DNA from: Rhizoctonia solani
Taxonomy: Eukaryota; Basidiomycota; Agaricomycetes; Cantharellales; Ceratobasidiaceae
Length of the DNA stretch: 64,000 bases
Reading direction: 5' to 3'
Assembly: GCF_016906535.1 (NCBI RefSeq)
Contig: NC_057382.1
Span: 868,001 to 932,000, forward strand
Shown here: piece by piece, positions 42,546 through 54,625 of the stretch
Position numbering within the stretch: the first letter of the stretch is position 1
Layout of the letters: the number at the start of each line of letters is the position of its first letter
The notes under the pieces: generated by a model
Databases searched by the model: none
What the model saw: only the letters and a program-made list of their open reading frames with translations
What the model was told of the DNA's origin: nothing
Translations under genes and position numbers: made by a program

Positions 42546-43665
42546 ATGGAAAATATCGAGGGCACCTTTCGCATCGTCAACATCAAGTACAATAAAGCAA
42601 TTACAATCCCGGCGTACCACCCCAGTACAGTCGTTGGGTGGCAGGCTCCCCACCAACCAAATCAGCAGGTAAGCTGACCGGTGGCATTCAGTGGCAACCC
42701 ATCGTTTGGTTCTCAGTCATAAAAAGTGGTTTATTCGGCGCGCTGGGGACAAATATCATATTGAAGATAGTCTCTATGGTCGTTACCTAGTTCCAGATTA
42801 TACAGATCGGGGTGCGAGAATCAATCTAGGACGTTACCCAGTTAATTGGGAGATATTGTCTGTCGGCGAGAACAAATATGTGTAAGTACATTAAGAGAGT
42901 ATATATCATTGTTCATGAATTGCGGTTTGGCTGCTGCTGCAGTTTCAAAGTCGCTGGTCACGATCTAGTACTTGATTTGCACGGCTCCGAGGATGGCGCT
43001 GAGGTAAGTCTTTGCATTAATACTGCTTTCTTGTCAATTAAACTTGAGATTCTCGCATCTTTTCTATAACAGATACATGTTTGGCAACGAAGTATAACGG
43101 AGCCTCAGAAAATATGGATTTTGGAGAAACTGAGGTTGGTATCCGTACTATAATAACATTACCATAGATATTAATTAATCCCTTACACCGGGTAACTTTT
43201 GGAAGTGGGTTTTCTGGAAATACGCCCGAAGTATTTAGTGCAGCATCAAAGGACGCGCTAATAGCGCGTTTGACTGACCAGCTCGACGAACGGGAGAATC
43301 AAATCGCGGAGCAAGAGGAGCGAATCGAGAATCAAATACAGGAGATTCAAGAGCTGAAGCGCGAGGCCGAGACCAGGAACCAACATCTGGAGGAGTTGAA
43401 TATAGCAGTAAACAAACTCCTTATTCGTTTAGCTGAAGGAAATGCAAGCGCTCCGATTACTCAACCCAGTTCCAACGATCATATCGAAAGTGAAGTGAGC
43501 ACGCTGCGAGAGCAAGTGTCACGCATAGAGTCTGCATTGAGTCAAGTGAGCTTCTCAGTGTCGATCAGATGTATAGAGCATTAGACTAATTGATCATGAT
43601 AGTGGAGGCGTGTAGGAGATATTAGCGAGAGACCTAACAACATGACATCTGAGGAATCAAATTAG
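42546..43665 (+). CDS. Ricin B-type lectin with C-terminal coiled coil (copy A)
   Basis: A carbohydrate-binding protein. The lectin half (about 120 residues) is encoded by exons starting MENIEGTFRIVNIKYNKAI, then WFIRRAGDKYHIEDS, YPVNWEILSVGENKYVF and IHVWQRSITEPQKIWILEK, which fit the beta-trefoil repeats of the RICIN family. The last part is a long coiled coil (LTDQLDERENQIAEQEERI, then QEIQELKREAETRN) that probably oligomerises the protein. A short final exon gives RPNNMTSEESN. There is no signal peptide, so it is cytosolic or released unconventionally, as known for fungal ricin-type lectins. Introns are at the same places as in copy B, and all splice sites fit. Confidence 0.8.
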
Positions 43666-44045
43666 AGACTTTTCATGGCATCCCTCCTCCTAGTCGCTGA
43701 GTTTTAAGTCAATGTAACACCTGAAATCGAAAATAAAGTTACTTGAAGTTATCTACTAAATGAGATAGTCGGGGGTTCTGCATACACGCTGATCAACCAA
43801 GGATACCTTGCGCGTAGGGACCTATTTTTAAGTGAAGTCGGCATTAGCATTTAAATAAGTGCAACATGAATGACGATCGCCTACGAAGATCGAGAATCAA
43901 TTTTGCCACCGACTCAGTAAGGGCTGGCAAGCAACCACCATCACGCCTGTTACTGATAAGTACCACTTTTGCATTTGCAATTCAACTCCATATTAGCTGT
44001 AGCGTCTCGTGGCTGGGAGCGGAACGACCACTCCAGGGCGACAAC

Positions 44046-45074
44046 ATGCTTAGCCTCGAACCCGGCACCTACCGTATCATCAATATTGCCCGTAAGAAAG
44101 CATTACGTGTTCCGGACGAAAGCACCAATACTATCACGAGCTGGCAGGTTCAGGATGAACCAAACCAAAAGGTGTGTCGTGTAGCCTATCAAATTAAGAG
44201 CATTGATAGAGCCTGGGACTAGTGGTTTATTCAACGTGCCGGTAACGGTTACAGATTCAAGAACTGTGGACACGGGAAATATTTGTCAGTCCACAATACA
44301 CAATGCAACTCGCAAGTGTATCACGGTTCACCTACGACGTGGAAGATTATTCCACGAACGTCTAGTGGTTATTTGTACGTCATATGTTACTACTGTTACT
44401 ATTTCGCCAGTTACGTACCCTCGACGTTTATAGGATTCAACTCGAAGCTGTCGATCGCGTGCTTGACCTGCACGATCGCGGAGAGGTATTCTCATGTGTA
44501 CTCCTATGGGGGAGAGACGCGATTGATGTGCTGTTAAACCAGGTTTACATTTGGCCGGCAAACGATGTTGAGCCTCAGAAAGTATGGGACTTTGAGCGAT
44601 TGGGGTGCGTAGTCTATAAAGCTAAGTTGGATCGTATCGCTGAGTTTTGAGTTGAGTAAACAGATGCGAGACGGGTGATGAGTCGAAGGAAACAGAGGGG
44701 ATAATACCTTCTGGACAACCAGAAGGCGATGATTCCACTTCGAGAGATGAGAGCGTCACCAAGAAGCCTCTTCCAGCGCTCGATCCTATCGCCATCCGAG
44801 ACATTCAAATCGCTCAACAAGCTAGGAGGATCCAATTGTTGGAAGCACAGCTTTCGCAAAGGGATCAAGAAATTGAGCGACTGCACGATGAGGTCGCCGT
44901 GCTGAAGTCTCAGGAGTCAAGTCAGGTATCGGCTCTCCATGAGCGAACGATGGAATTAGAAAAACTCGTTGAGAAAGTAAGTTTTATCACACCCGACAGA
45001 TGGTCACGTGTCTGATATATATGCGCGTAAAGCTATTTGAACAGGAATCAAAAAGACCAAACAACGCCGCTTAG
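44046..45074 (+). CDS. Ricin B-type lectin with C-terminal coiled coil (copy B)
   Basis: A paralog of copy A, 0.4 kb downstream. The exons give MLSLEPGTYRIINIARKKAL, then WFIQRAGNGYRFKNCGHGKY, YHGSPTTWKIIPRTSSGYL, LEAVDRVLDLHDRGEV, YIWPANDVEPQKVWDFERL, an acidic linker, and a coiled coil (AIRDIQIAQQARRIQLLEAQ, then SQRDQEIERLHDEVAVLKSQ). The final exon reads ESKRPNNAA. Intron positions match copy A. It has no signal peptide. A role in defence against grazers is known for some fungal ricin-type lectins, but nothing here shows the sugar specificity. Confidence 0.8.
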
Positions 45075-45576
45075 AGGCCTGTAAATGATTGTGATGATTG
45101 CATATGTGTATAGCATGAGGTGCTGCTATGTTTCCAAGGGAGGATTGCTTTTGATTAAGATCGGCGAGGTCTTAGCGTAGACGTACGATTGCCAGATACA
45201 TGTAGCAAAACTAAGGGGATCAAGCCAACAAGAAATCAGACATGTCAATATGACAAACTTAGATATCGGCGTAGCTACTCGGCCTTTAAAAGAGCCTAGC
45301 ATTCGAGATAAACATTATGGTCAATCTGGAGCTAGGCCGGGTGCTTCTAGTCAACATATCTCAGAAGTCTCCTGCATGAAGTTTTAACAGTACCAGTATT
45401 CATTGGTGTGATCTTGACCAGATTTAATTTTGAGTGAAGAGGTACATTTGATATAGGGGTCATATTAGGTTTCAGAAAACAAGTGTTCAGCATTTGGTTG
45501 GTTGATATAGATAACCGATTTCGCAGTACACATAGTAGGAGACCGAAAACAAGTTGATATGAAGTAAATGAGCAAG
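45075..45576. other. Intergenic, nothing recognised
   Basis: About 0.5 kb between convergent lectin B and the GMC oxidase gene. It probably contains both 3' ends. Confidence 0.35.
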
Positions 45577-48314
45577 TTAAGACTGTCCCTTGATAATATT
45601 GGCCGCCTTTTCCGCAATCCCGTACACAGTTCTCTGAATATGAGTGCCAATATGGAGAGGGATCACGCTGGCATCCACCTAGAATGTGTTAGAAGACAAG
45701 TTGATATTTATGACAAGCTCCAGCATCAACTTACTACTCGGACGTTCGCAGTCCCATATACTTTAAGATCGACATCCACCACTCCGCCAATTTCTCTAGG
45801 AGCGAGAGCAGCGGTACCTAATCCAAACGTGTCAATGAGTACTCGATTGACACCAAGGCCTAGCTGACATACCAATGGGGTGATGAATGCTTGCGGCGTT
45901 CGCCTTGACATATTCAATAATGGCGCTATTCGAGGTGACTTCAGGCGCCGGGTCTTGGCGAGCAACTACCAATGATGCCAAAGGCTCTGTTTTCGAGAGT
46001 TTGTGACCAAATCTGACCGTCTGTACCAGCGTCTGCAAATCTTGAAGAGCAAAACATCAACGGATCATCGGATTAGCGAAAAGAAACCCTCTAGCAAGTG
46101 CGGCGAGCGTACCAATCGATTTCGAAAAATAGTTTGGATCAATTCGAGGAGCAACCAATGGATTAGAGCTGTTGATGTGCTTCATTTTCATGAGTAATAA
46201 TTGATCGAACGATTGATTGGAGCTCACAATATTTCCGCGCGAGAAGGGATGTTGGATAGCCGAAACGAGGGACATGTAGGAAGTGTTGGCTTTCGGCGCA
46301 CTGGAGCCAGCGTAGCCTTAATCACACAGGTACTCGACTAGGTCAACTTTACTTTATGACCATTCTTATATGCTAACCTGGGTTCATGATAACTTCAACC
46401 AAACCGACTTTCTCCTTCAACCACTCTTTCTGGATCTTGTACGATGCCTTCTCGAGGGGGGTCAGCTTCTCCGATGCGATTTCTCGGTCTAGCTGTGCAG
46501 TCAAGTTTGCTATCTCTGCAGAGGTGGCCAAAGGCTCGAGGTTAAAAAAGGAGATAATTGAGCCCGAATATGACAGTATCCCGTCCTGAGTTGTATTGCT
46601 AGATCTGAATTAGTAATTGCGCTATAGTTGTTACAATTGTAACATACTACTGGGCTGCAGCCGCAGCTGCAAACGTAGCGTTGTTTCTCAAAGTATCCAT
46701 ATCCTGGAATGAGCTACCGGGTTTCAGCTCGTAGGTCGTTGTAGCAAATATGTGGTCTTGGTAATTCTCGCCTACTCCAGGTAGATCAACCAGTGGTTTG
46801 ATTCCGTAATTCTTGAGAATAGTAGCGTTACCGATCCCACTGAGCTCAAGGAGTTGCGGAGACTGGAAAGCGCCTGATGGGATTTAATCTCGGCTACAAA
46901 TATTTTCTCGTCGAGAAGGCTGCTTACCGGCCGCAAGTATGACTTCCTTTTTTGCCTTGACCGTATAAGTCTGTGATTTGTGGACAAACGAGACCCCGGT
47001 GGCCACCACATTCTCAGATTTGTCGCTGTTTTTGTCCTTGAAGTTGATCTTTGTAGCTTGAGCCCCAGTTAGAACAATAAAATTGGACCTATGAGAATTG
47101 TACGCGTAATACGTGGACGCTGCATAAGAACGCTTCCCAGTGGTGCGGTTTACACTCGTCGCAGAGTTGAATACTCCATAAGCATTACCGCTATCCTGTA
47201 AGAGACAGGAATTAAGTACTGAATGTTGGAATTGTGTTTATTCGAGGCTCACAGGGTCAAAATTCGTAGGAATACTCAAGTTGGCCATGGACTTGAAGAA
47301 TGGTACCGTGATGTCACCGTACCAATCTAGTATTAGCAATAAATGGGGGGGGGGGGCGGAGCGAAACTCAATTATGGACGTACTATTATAGCTTCCTGCC
47401 ACGGGGCCGTTTCTCCCTTGAGACGGAAAGATACTGGTTGGGTCTGCGTTGGTGTAATTCGCGCGGAATGGGTCGATGCCTGTGAAACGCTCGGCATTTT
47501 TCATGTTGGGGAGTAAACCTGCGTTCACAACTTATTTGTTTCTCATATGACTATTGCCCCGAAGAAGCAGCGTACCATTCCAGTCCCATCCTGGATTACC
47601 CAGCTTTGCCCACGCTATAATGAAGAATGAATGAGATGAAGGTTCAGAGGGGAATTGTTATTCATACCATCGTATTCCACTTTGGATGCACGATCAAAAA
47701 CCATGACATTGATCTTCAACAAAGCTATGAGTGAACATTCTGTTTTGATAGCATGTAATATGTAACACTTACCGCACTCGATCCTCCAAGTACTTTGCCT
47801 CTGAAAGCGGTATACGATATGAGGAAACAGCCTAAATCAACAGGTTATCAATCAGTCGTACCTTGGCAAATCTAGGACTCGATTGTTCACATTTGCTTGA
47901 GGAACTGTCTTGAATAACCAGTCGTATTTAGCATTTCCGTAAATGGAAAAGGCTGACGCTATATGAGAAGAACAACCATATATCAGTACCTACCCCTGAA
48001 AATAGTCAACATAGTACTTACACGGTGTATTTATTAGAGGATCGTCTGGCAAGTATTCCCCCGTCTCAATAACTCCAACCGTCGTTTTAGGGTCTTCGGA
48101 AAGCCTTGATAACTGTATGAGCATATATAATAGTTCAATGAAAGTAATCCTACCTCGCGGCCACAGTCAGCCCAGCTGTTCCTCCTCCAATTATAACGTA
48201 ATCAAAATTTTTGGAAGCAAAATCCGCTCCATTGACGGATATGCCCCTGCGCGAAACCTCGGCGACGACGACACCAATAGAAGTAATCACTGGCAAGGAA
48301 GACAGCAACTTCAT
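45577..48314 (-). CDS. Secreted GMC oxidoreductase (aryl-alcohol oxidase-like)
   Basis: An FAD-dependent flavoenzyme that oxidises alcohols and makes H2O2. The minus-strand ATG at 48314 gives a signal-peptide-like start (MKLLSSLPVITSIGVVVAEV), then the FAD-binding FDYVIIGGGTAGLTVAARLS and GVIETGEYLPDDP. Then come the GMC signature RGKVLGGSSALNVMVFDRAS, AAGAFQSPQLLELSGIGNA and LPGVGENYQDH. The C-terminal catalytic block has IHHPIGTAALAP and PLHIGTHIQRTVYGIAEKA. It ends IIKGQS at 45577. There are roughly a dozen short introns with canonical sites, and all conserved blocks are present, so it looks functional. Aryl-alcohol oxidase is the nearest guess; glucose, choline or methanol-type substrates are possible. 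Confidence 0.85.
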
Positions 48315-49424
48315 GGCTCACTGGGGAAAACGCCTTGGAGGAAGAAGCTTTTCGTGGGGATGGCAAGGCAAGAATTCCAAGCACGCCATGCTTTTATGCA
48401 GGTAGTCCCCAGGTAATTTGCTGGGTGAACCTAGTTTTCGTCTACAGGTAGAGTTCTGATTGTATCAGCGATGTCCGCGGTTACTCTTCATCCAAACATT
48501 CCATATCAACCCGAAGCCCCAAGGGTAAGGCCTGCTATTGGTATATTGGGAAACCAAAGGTTGGCTCGCACGTAATATTTTAACGTCAAAGGGCGGTATA
48601 TCTAGCCATATTTATCGAGTACTTGCCGCACGACATATGCCATCATCCTGGAAGGTTCAGGAACAGAGCGGGAGGCTAGAACGGCACGAGGCACAAGTTC
48701 TCAGTTGGGGTGAACAACGACGGCAATGCGCCACTGTTGAATTATATTTCAAATTAGGACCTATTCCGGTCCTTCGTATCCAGGCATATGTGCATTATAT
48801 CCAATTTAGGCGACTTGCGTGTGTGGGGACTGTCCGGAAAACATTGGACAGTTGCACGCGTTCTTCTGGCTAAATTATTCGACTCGCACGGTAGAGCTAG
48901 CTCTCGCACCCAGTTAATAATCAGCAACCTCGATGATCCGAGCGGGCGCTCTTGCCCGAGACCCCGGTTCTTCTCGGTGTAAGCACTTCGAACAGAACAT
49001 CGTGATGTCTGCTTAGGATCATGTTTCTCCGGAGGTTCTCTTTTTGGGGGATCCAACTGGTTCTTTTTCTGTCATTCCCACCATAGTGTAGCTGCCTTCA
49101 TAATTTGAGTAGGTGGTAACTCGCCTAGAGAATCGGGTATATACTAGAGTTGTGAGTATAGAAAGCTCTAGACAAACAGAAAGAATTTGATTTGAGCGAA
49201 CAAAGTCATTAAGTTCCCTTGCCACCGAACGCGTCGAGGCTGGACCCCATTAGCCATATGCTGCGACATGTACTCAACAAGATCTCTTGTTGGCTTGCAT
49301 CACAAGGGCTCTCCGGCACTTGGGATAGTCAGACCCGTAACTGGCAATCGAAAACGAGCATATAATATTTACTATCAGATACATTGATATCATGCGCATT
49401 CGATAGCTGACTTCGATTAAGGTC
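48315..49424. other. Intergenic stretch, nothing recognised
   Basis: It holds the promoter of the GMC gene and about 0.9 kb with no supportable gene. Confidence 0.35.
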
Positions 49425-50893
49425 TCAGCCCGAGAGCATGGATGGAACACATGAGAGTGGGGCAAAGTCATCTTCACTCTCATACTCATACTCATCCGAA
49501 TCTGAGCTTTCGCCCGAGGCTTGATATGCTTCATCATCGCTACATGCATCTGCAACATTCTCAACCCGATCAGTTGTCGCATTTAGGTCTTGTGCTTTTG
49601 GTCCCTGAATATCACCCAGTTCGAGAATAGTTTGCTGGACGGCTGGCAAGTACAAATGCGCCCATTTACGTTCGTTGGCTTCCGATGGATGACACAAGAG
49701 CAAGAGCCACTTGAGACGATGAATGTAAGATGCCGATTGGTCCCAGGCATCAAACACCGATGTTCCCTGGAGTGCATAGTGAGCCATTGTTGACAGACAG
49801 CCACTCCACATGAGGTGGAGTCAGTCTGTTTCGATAGAGGAAATGGACGAGCAACGGGCTTTAGCACAATCTGTTTCCCACAAACGATGATAACCAGTGG
49901 CCAATCAGCTGAATTGTTGACTCTGAGCCTGATAAATTCTCAGGGCAAAGAGTATCGGCGTTGGAGTATGTTTGAGATTGGATGTTAACATGAATTAGCG
50001 TCCAGTGTGAAGAGCGATCTACTGGTATAAGTAATTCGTTGACAGCCCTTCTAGCAATTAAGAGGCCAACTGAGTGGGATCTACCATGGGTTGTAGATAT
50101 GGATAAGTCGGGCAATTGACTCTCCAGGTAACGCAGGAAATGGGAGTCCAGCACATGTAATGTCTGCAAGCGGTTTGGGTGTGAATTGATATATTGTCCG
50201 CCTGTGTTAATGTGCTCATCGGAAAGCTTTTTATTATTCCGAAAGCGTGTCAATGAATGTGTTCGAAACGGCTTGAGGGCTGAAATTGGACCATCAACTT
50301 CGAGAGCATTAAGCCTAGCAAGTGCAATAGATGCGATATCGGAATGTGCACAAGGCGGTCGCGAGGAGTGCTTTAGCTCGTTTATCACAGCCGACCATGA
50401 GCGGACTTGGGAGATAAACCTTCGAAGCGATATCCAGACATGCGGAATCCACAGGGGCGCATACACGGTACCGGAAGTATCCAAGATCTTGAACGAGCGC
50501 GGAAGTATTACCGATGCGAACGCCGAATATGCTTTGATGTCGTGTAGATATTTACTAAGTTTCAAGAGCTGCTTTTGAGGGGGTATTGACATGGCAAGCC
50601 ATTGATCAAAAGATGCATCAAAATCGTGTGGAGAGCTGAAAATGGTTGGAGATGCTGTCGAGAGAGATATGGAAGCGTAGTCCGGTAGAAGCTGAGGTGC
50701 ATGGGCAAAGCGGTCAACGGCAGACTCAACTGGCATACCCATTTCAATAGCTAGTCTTCCAAAAATAAGTGCAGATGTTTCTTTATAACTAGGGCTATTC
50801 AGTATATCAACATCGGTAGCTGTGCGGTAGCATAAGTAAAGCACTCATATAGGCAGTGGCAGAAAGACGCTTACCATAGCGGAAACAACTCAT
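49425..50893 (-). pseudogene. Ulp1-type (C48) cysteine peptidase gene, copy 1, with frame breaks
   Basis: Ulp1-family enzymes cleave SUMO or related proteins. The minus-strand ATG at 50893 opens a mini-exon (MSCFRY), then an intron, then a long N-terminal region (FGRLAIEMGMPVESAVDRFA, IPPQKQLLKLSKYLHDIKAY, YAPLWIPHVWISLRRFI). The catalytic region shows SSHWTLIHVNIQSQTYSNAD (His) and, after a frame change near 49870, LSKQTDSTSCGVAVCQQWL (Gln and Cys). From about 49810 a second frame (SVFDAWDQSASYIHRLKWLL to an acidic DSDEYEYESEDD tail) looks like the natural C-terminus. It is a duplicate of 52166-53587. Such genes are abundant in basidiomycetes and often travel with transposons. Confidence 0.65.
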
Positions 50894-51186
50894 CGTTTAA
50901 CAAAAATCTCAGCGGAATCTGTGGCTTGTTTGGCTAGAAAAAGCTCCCTTTTATATTCATGCAGTTTGTAAAATCAAATTGATTGGAGTCGGAGGCATTG
51001 TTTATGAGGTCATGATACAAAGAGAAGAGTATCTTTGTTATCGCGATAGCTCTGTCATTGTTGGTCAATGGTATGTTATAACTTGGACCTTTGGCGCTGA
51101 GCCCGGTGCACAGCCACCAGCATTGACCAGATGAATAATGGTGCTTCGGGTTTCATAGACCATTAGCGTGACGGGTCAAGTTGTTC
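49440..51186. repeat. Segmental duplication, copy 1 (Ulp1-type gene plus promoter)
   Basis: Alignable in direct orientation with 52166-53890. Both include the gene, the leader and about 290 bases upstream; for example GACCATTAGCGTGACGGGTC near 51160 matches GACCATCGGTGTCGCGGGCC near 53857. No target duplication or terminal repeat was seen at the borders. Confidence 0.7.
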
Positions 51187-52165
51187 ATCCCAAAATTATG
51201 GGCTTTAGCCGCTGGAACTTCTTTGAAGCCACACTCATACCGACTAGTAATATGACGTGGTGCGACTTAGCCTACAGGAGGATCGGTACTGAGCCTGGAA
51301 GGCGGCACTTACAAGATCACGTAACCACCGCCTCACCGAATGGTTGCAAACATTGAACACATCGGGCCAATAGACAGATCAAACAACGTGCTCGCTATCT
51401 TTTCTTTTTACCCCGCTTCCCTGTTACCAATCACGGTGAGCCTCAAAAGTGCGGATATTCCTGAAATCCGCGCCTTACCTGCGGATTCTGGGCCAGCACC
51501 TGACCTTTGGCTTGTCAAGGTCCGCGCAAAACGTGGGGATTTGGGCGTGCGGAAAATCCACATTTTTGGGGTCCACGGTGAATATGTTGAGCATAGATGG
51601 CCAACCATGAGCCATACTCGCGTCTCGGGACCCCAGCTCGGGCATCCCCCATGCGCCGGTTTACCCTTGGCGTCGTGGCAGAGGGCCCGCTCATATAGGG
51701 CTACCTGCATATATGGGTATATTTTAGCAGCCAGAGGCTTTGGGCTCAGTATGTGAAGTGCCCCCCTTACATAAAGAGGAAGGGTATAGCCTTTTTATCC
51801 CTTGAAAGAGGAAAAAGAAGCAAAGAGGATAACAGAAATACAAAGTGTACCAATGGCAGCCGAAAGGCTCATCAAAGTGCTCAAGATAACAGGTTTTGAG
51901 TGCTTTTCGAGTGATATTGCTGCCACATTTGTCCAGTTCACCTATTTTGGAAGGAGCACCTATTTTACCTATCTGAGTCCGCGTTATTGATTCGGGCAAG
52001 ATAGGTATGTGTACCAGCAGTGTAAACAGATTGTTGCTAAATACATTGATATGCATATACACCACTAGAGAACTGAATTTGATCACAATCTCAGTGCAAG
52101 AACATAGGTAGAACACATAAGGGGTTGGAGAAATCGTTCATAGGAACAGAATCATTTTTGTCTTC
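51187..52165. other. Unique spacer between the two duplicated segments
   Basis: No supportable gene. The part at about 51440-51720 is GC-richer than its surroundings and contains several CATATATGGG-like and GTCCACGG boxes. It may be a short repeat, but no partner was found in this window. Confidence 0.3.
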
Positions 52166-53587
52166 TTACTCATTTTTGTCAGAATCTGAATCGTCGCCTA
52201 AGGTTTGAGATGTTGCGTTGAAGCCACCTGCATCCACAATGTTCTGAACCTGACCTGTTGCAGCATTCAGGTTCAGGGCACTCGGTACCCGAATGCTATA
52301 CAACGCAAGGATGGTTTGCTGAACAGTGGGCAAGTACAAGTGAAACCAAGTGCGTTCGTTGGCTTCCGATGGGTGACATAAGAGTAAGAACCACTTGAGA
52401 CGATGAATGTAAGACGCCGATTGATCCCAGGCATCAAACACCGACGTTCCCTGAAGTGCATAGTGAGCCATTGTGGACAGACAGCCACTCCACATGAGGT
52501 GGAGTCAGTCTGTTTCGATAGACGAAACGGGCGGGCAGCGGGTTTTAGTACTATTTTCTTCTTAAAAACAATCGATAACCAATGATTAATTAGCCGAATT
52601 GCTGACTCTGGGCCTGACAGATCATTAGGGTCGAGAGTATCGGCGTTGGAGTATGTTTGGGATTGGATGTTAACATAAATTAGTGTCCAGTGTGAAGAGC
52701 GATCTAGTGGTATAAGCAGCTCTTTCACAGCCTGACTAACAACCAAAGGTTCAATTGAGTGGGGCTGGCAATTATTGAAGAAGTATTGCGGAACCGGTTT
52801 TCGAGGCAACACAAGAAATAGGATTCCAGTACGCGTAGTGTTCGCAAGCGGCTTGGATGTGAGTTGATATATTGTCCGACTGCGTTGATGTTATCATGAG
52901 GAAGCCATCTATGGTTCAGGAAGCGTGCCAAAAGGTATGTTCGAAATGGCTCAAGCGCTGAAATTGAACCATTAACTTCGAGGTTGTTAGCCCAAGCAAG
53001 CGCAATAGATGCGATATTGGAGTAAGTAAAAGGCTTTTGTGAGACTTGTTTTAACTCTTTTATCACGGTTGACCATGAATGAACTCGACAGATGAATCTC
53101 CGAAGCAGTAGCCAGAATGTCGGGATCCACAGGGGTGCATACACGGTACCAGAAGCATCCAAGATCTTGAACGAGCATGGTTGCACCGCCGACCGATCGC
53201 GAAATGTTTTGAGATTATTTGCTTGATTTTCAAGCGCCAAGAGTTGTTTTTTGGGAGGTATTGGCAAGGTAAGCCATTTATTATAAGCTGCGTCTAAGTC
53301 TTCAGATTCTCGAGAGCTGAAAATTGTCGGAGGCGTCCAAGAGAGAGATATGGTAGAGTAGTGCGTTTGAAGCTGAGGAGCATGAGCAAATTTATTGATG
53401 GCATATTTCACTGGCATAGCAATATCTGTGACAATCCTTCCATGGACAAAGGTGGAAGGACCATGGTACCCAATGGCACTATCTAGGGCGTGATCGCCGA
53501 TAACTGAACATAAAATAAGTAAAACACATGTGAAAGTATCGGAGGGCTCCAAGCAATTAAGTACTGACCATTATGGATGTGGCTCAT
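52166..53587 (-). pseudogene. Ulp1-type (C48) cysteine peptidase gene, copy 2
   Basis: The minus-strand ATG at 53587 (MSHIHN mini-exon), an intron, then VIGDHALDSAIGYHGPST, IPPKKQLLALENQANNLKTF and YAPLWIPTFWLLLRRFI. A frame change near 52770-52800 is followed by an open catalytic region: SSHWTLIYVNIQSQTYSNAD (His), then LSKQTDSTSCGVAVCPQWL (Gln, Cys). Unlike copy 1, the stretch from His to Cys is in one frame. As in copy 1, a second overlapping frame (52495-52166) carries SVFDAWDQSASYIHRLKWFL and an acidic end (DDSDSDKNE). The catalytic residues are intact, but the whole protein would need frame repair. Confidence 0.65.
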
Positions 53588-53890
53588 GGTTTGTTAAAAG
53601 TCGCAGTGAAATCTGTGACTCGTTTGACCAGAAAAGATGCTCTTTTATACCTTCATGGTTTCCTAAAATCAAATTAGTCGAAGTCCGAGGGGCCATCTAC
53701 GAGATCACGAACAGCTTTGTGGTTATGATGAATGCGGTAACAGTGCTATTTCTGGACAATGTTACCCGTAAGGTATAGTTAATGACCTGGACCTTCAGTG
53801 TCGAACCCACAGTGGCCAGCATCAATCGGGTGGATAATGTACATCGGGTCTTATGGACCATCGGTGTCGCGGGCCAAGCTGTTTATCTGT
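52166..53890. repeat. Segmental duplication, copy 2
   Basis: Direct repeat of 49440-51186. Divergence is substantial, with many substitutions and small indels, so the duplication is not recent. Confidence 0.7.
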
Positions 53891-54625
53891 CGTGTTCAGT
53901 CCAAGCGTTTGATGTCCTTACAGAAATGAGCGTATCATGAGAGTGATACGTACAGTATCTACCAGTGGTAATTACTAAATGCCGGTTTATTCTGATAGAG
54001 AGACTTGCTTTGTGAGTCAAACGTTCTTGGGGCTCCCGGAAGCTTACGCGATCAAAGAGCTCTGAACGATTTTTCAATCGTTTTAAGGTGATGTCGCTGG
54101 CGCCTTTCAGTGAGTTCGCTGGTTTCATGAGGACAGCATCTTTCGCTTGCCTGAATTCACTTTATCAATATCAAGGAGAAGGCAGGACATACAGGTTCAT
54201 AGGATGTTGGGAAATCTGACCTCTTGTATATCTGCAAAAGACCTGTGGCTCGTGAGCACATTCTCCCCTCGTAGGACTTGATTTCGCGGCTTTTGTCCCG
54301 CTTTAATGTTGCATCGCAACCTAACGGCTATATTGAAAAATAATTATAATTAGTATCGCACCAAGCTGTCAGTCGTAGCCTTTACACCCGAACCCGTACA
54401 TCACAATGATTGTTTGCACCACAGCGTGGTAGCCAACGTGCAAGACTGAACAGACGCAATGGGTTACTTGAAATTGCATTTCCGGAAAAATCCCAAGTGC
54501 TGAATATTGTATATGCCTTAGGGAAGCAAGAATGTTCGACAGTTATGTCGAAATAAACCAAAACTGGGTATCGATTTTATATTGCAGAAATCTACACTAT
54601 TCATATGCATACATTCACTATAATC
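53891..54625. other. Intergenic stretch, nothing recognised
   Basis: No convincing gene on either strand. It contains the downstream flank of the HNH nuclease gene. Confidence 0.35.

Noticed and set aside
51408..51756. Overlapping 100- and 138-codon frames as a gene
   Set aside because: Both strands are open over the same GC-richer stretch and neither translation resembles a family; more likely a repeat or chance.
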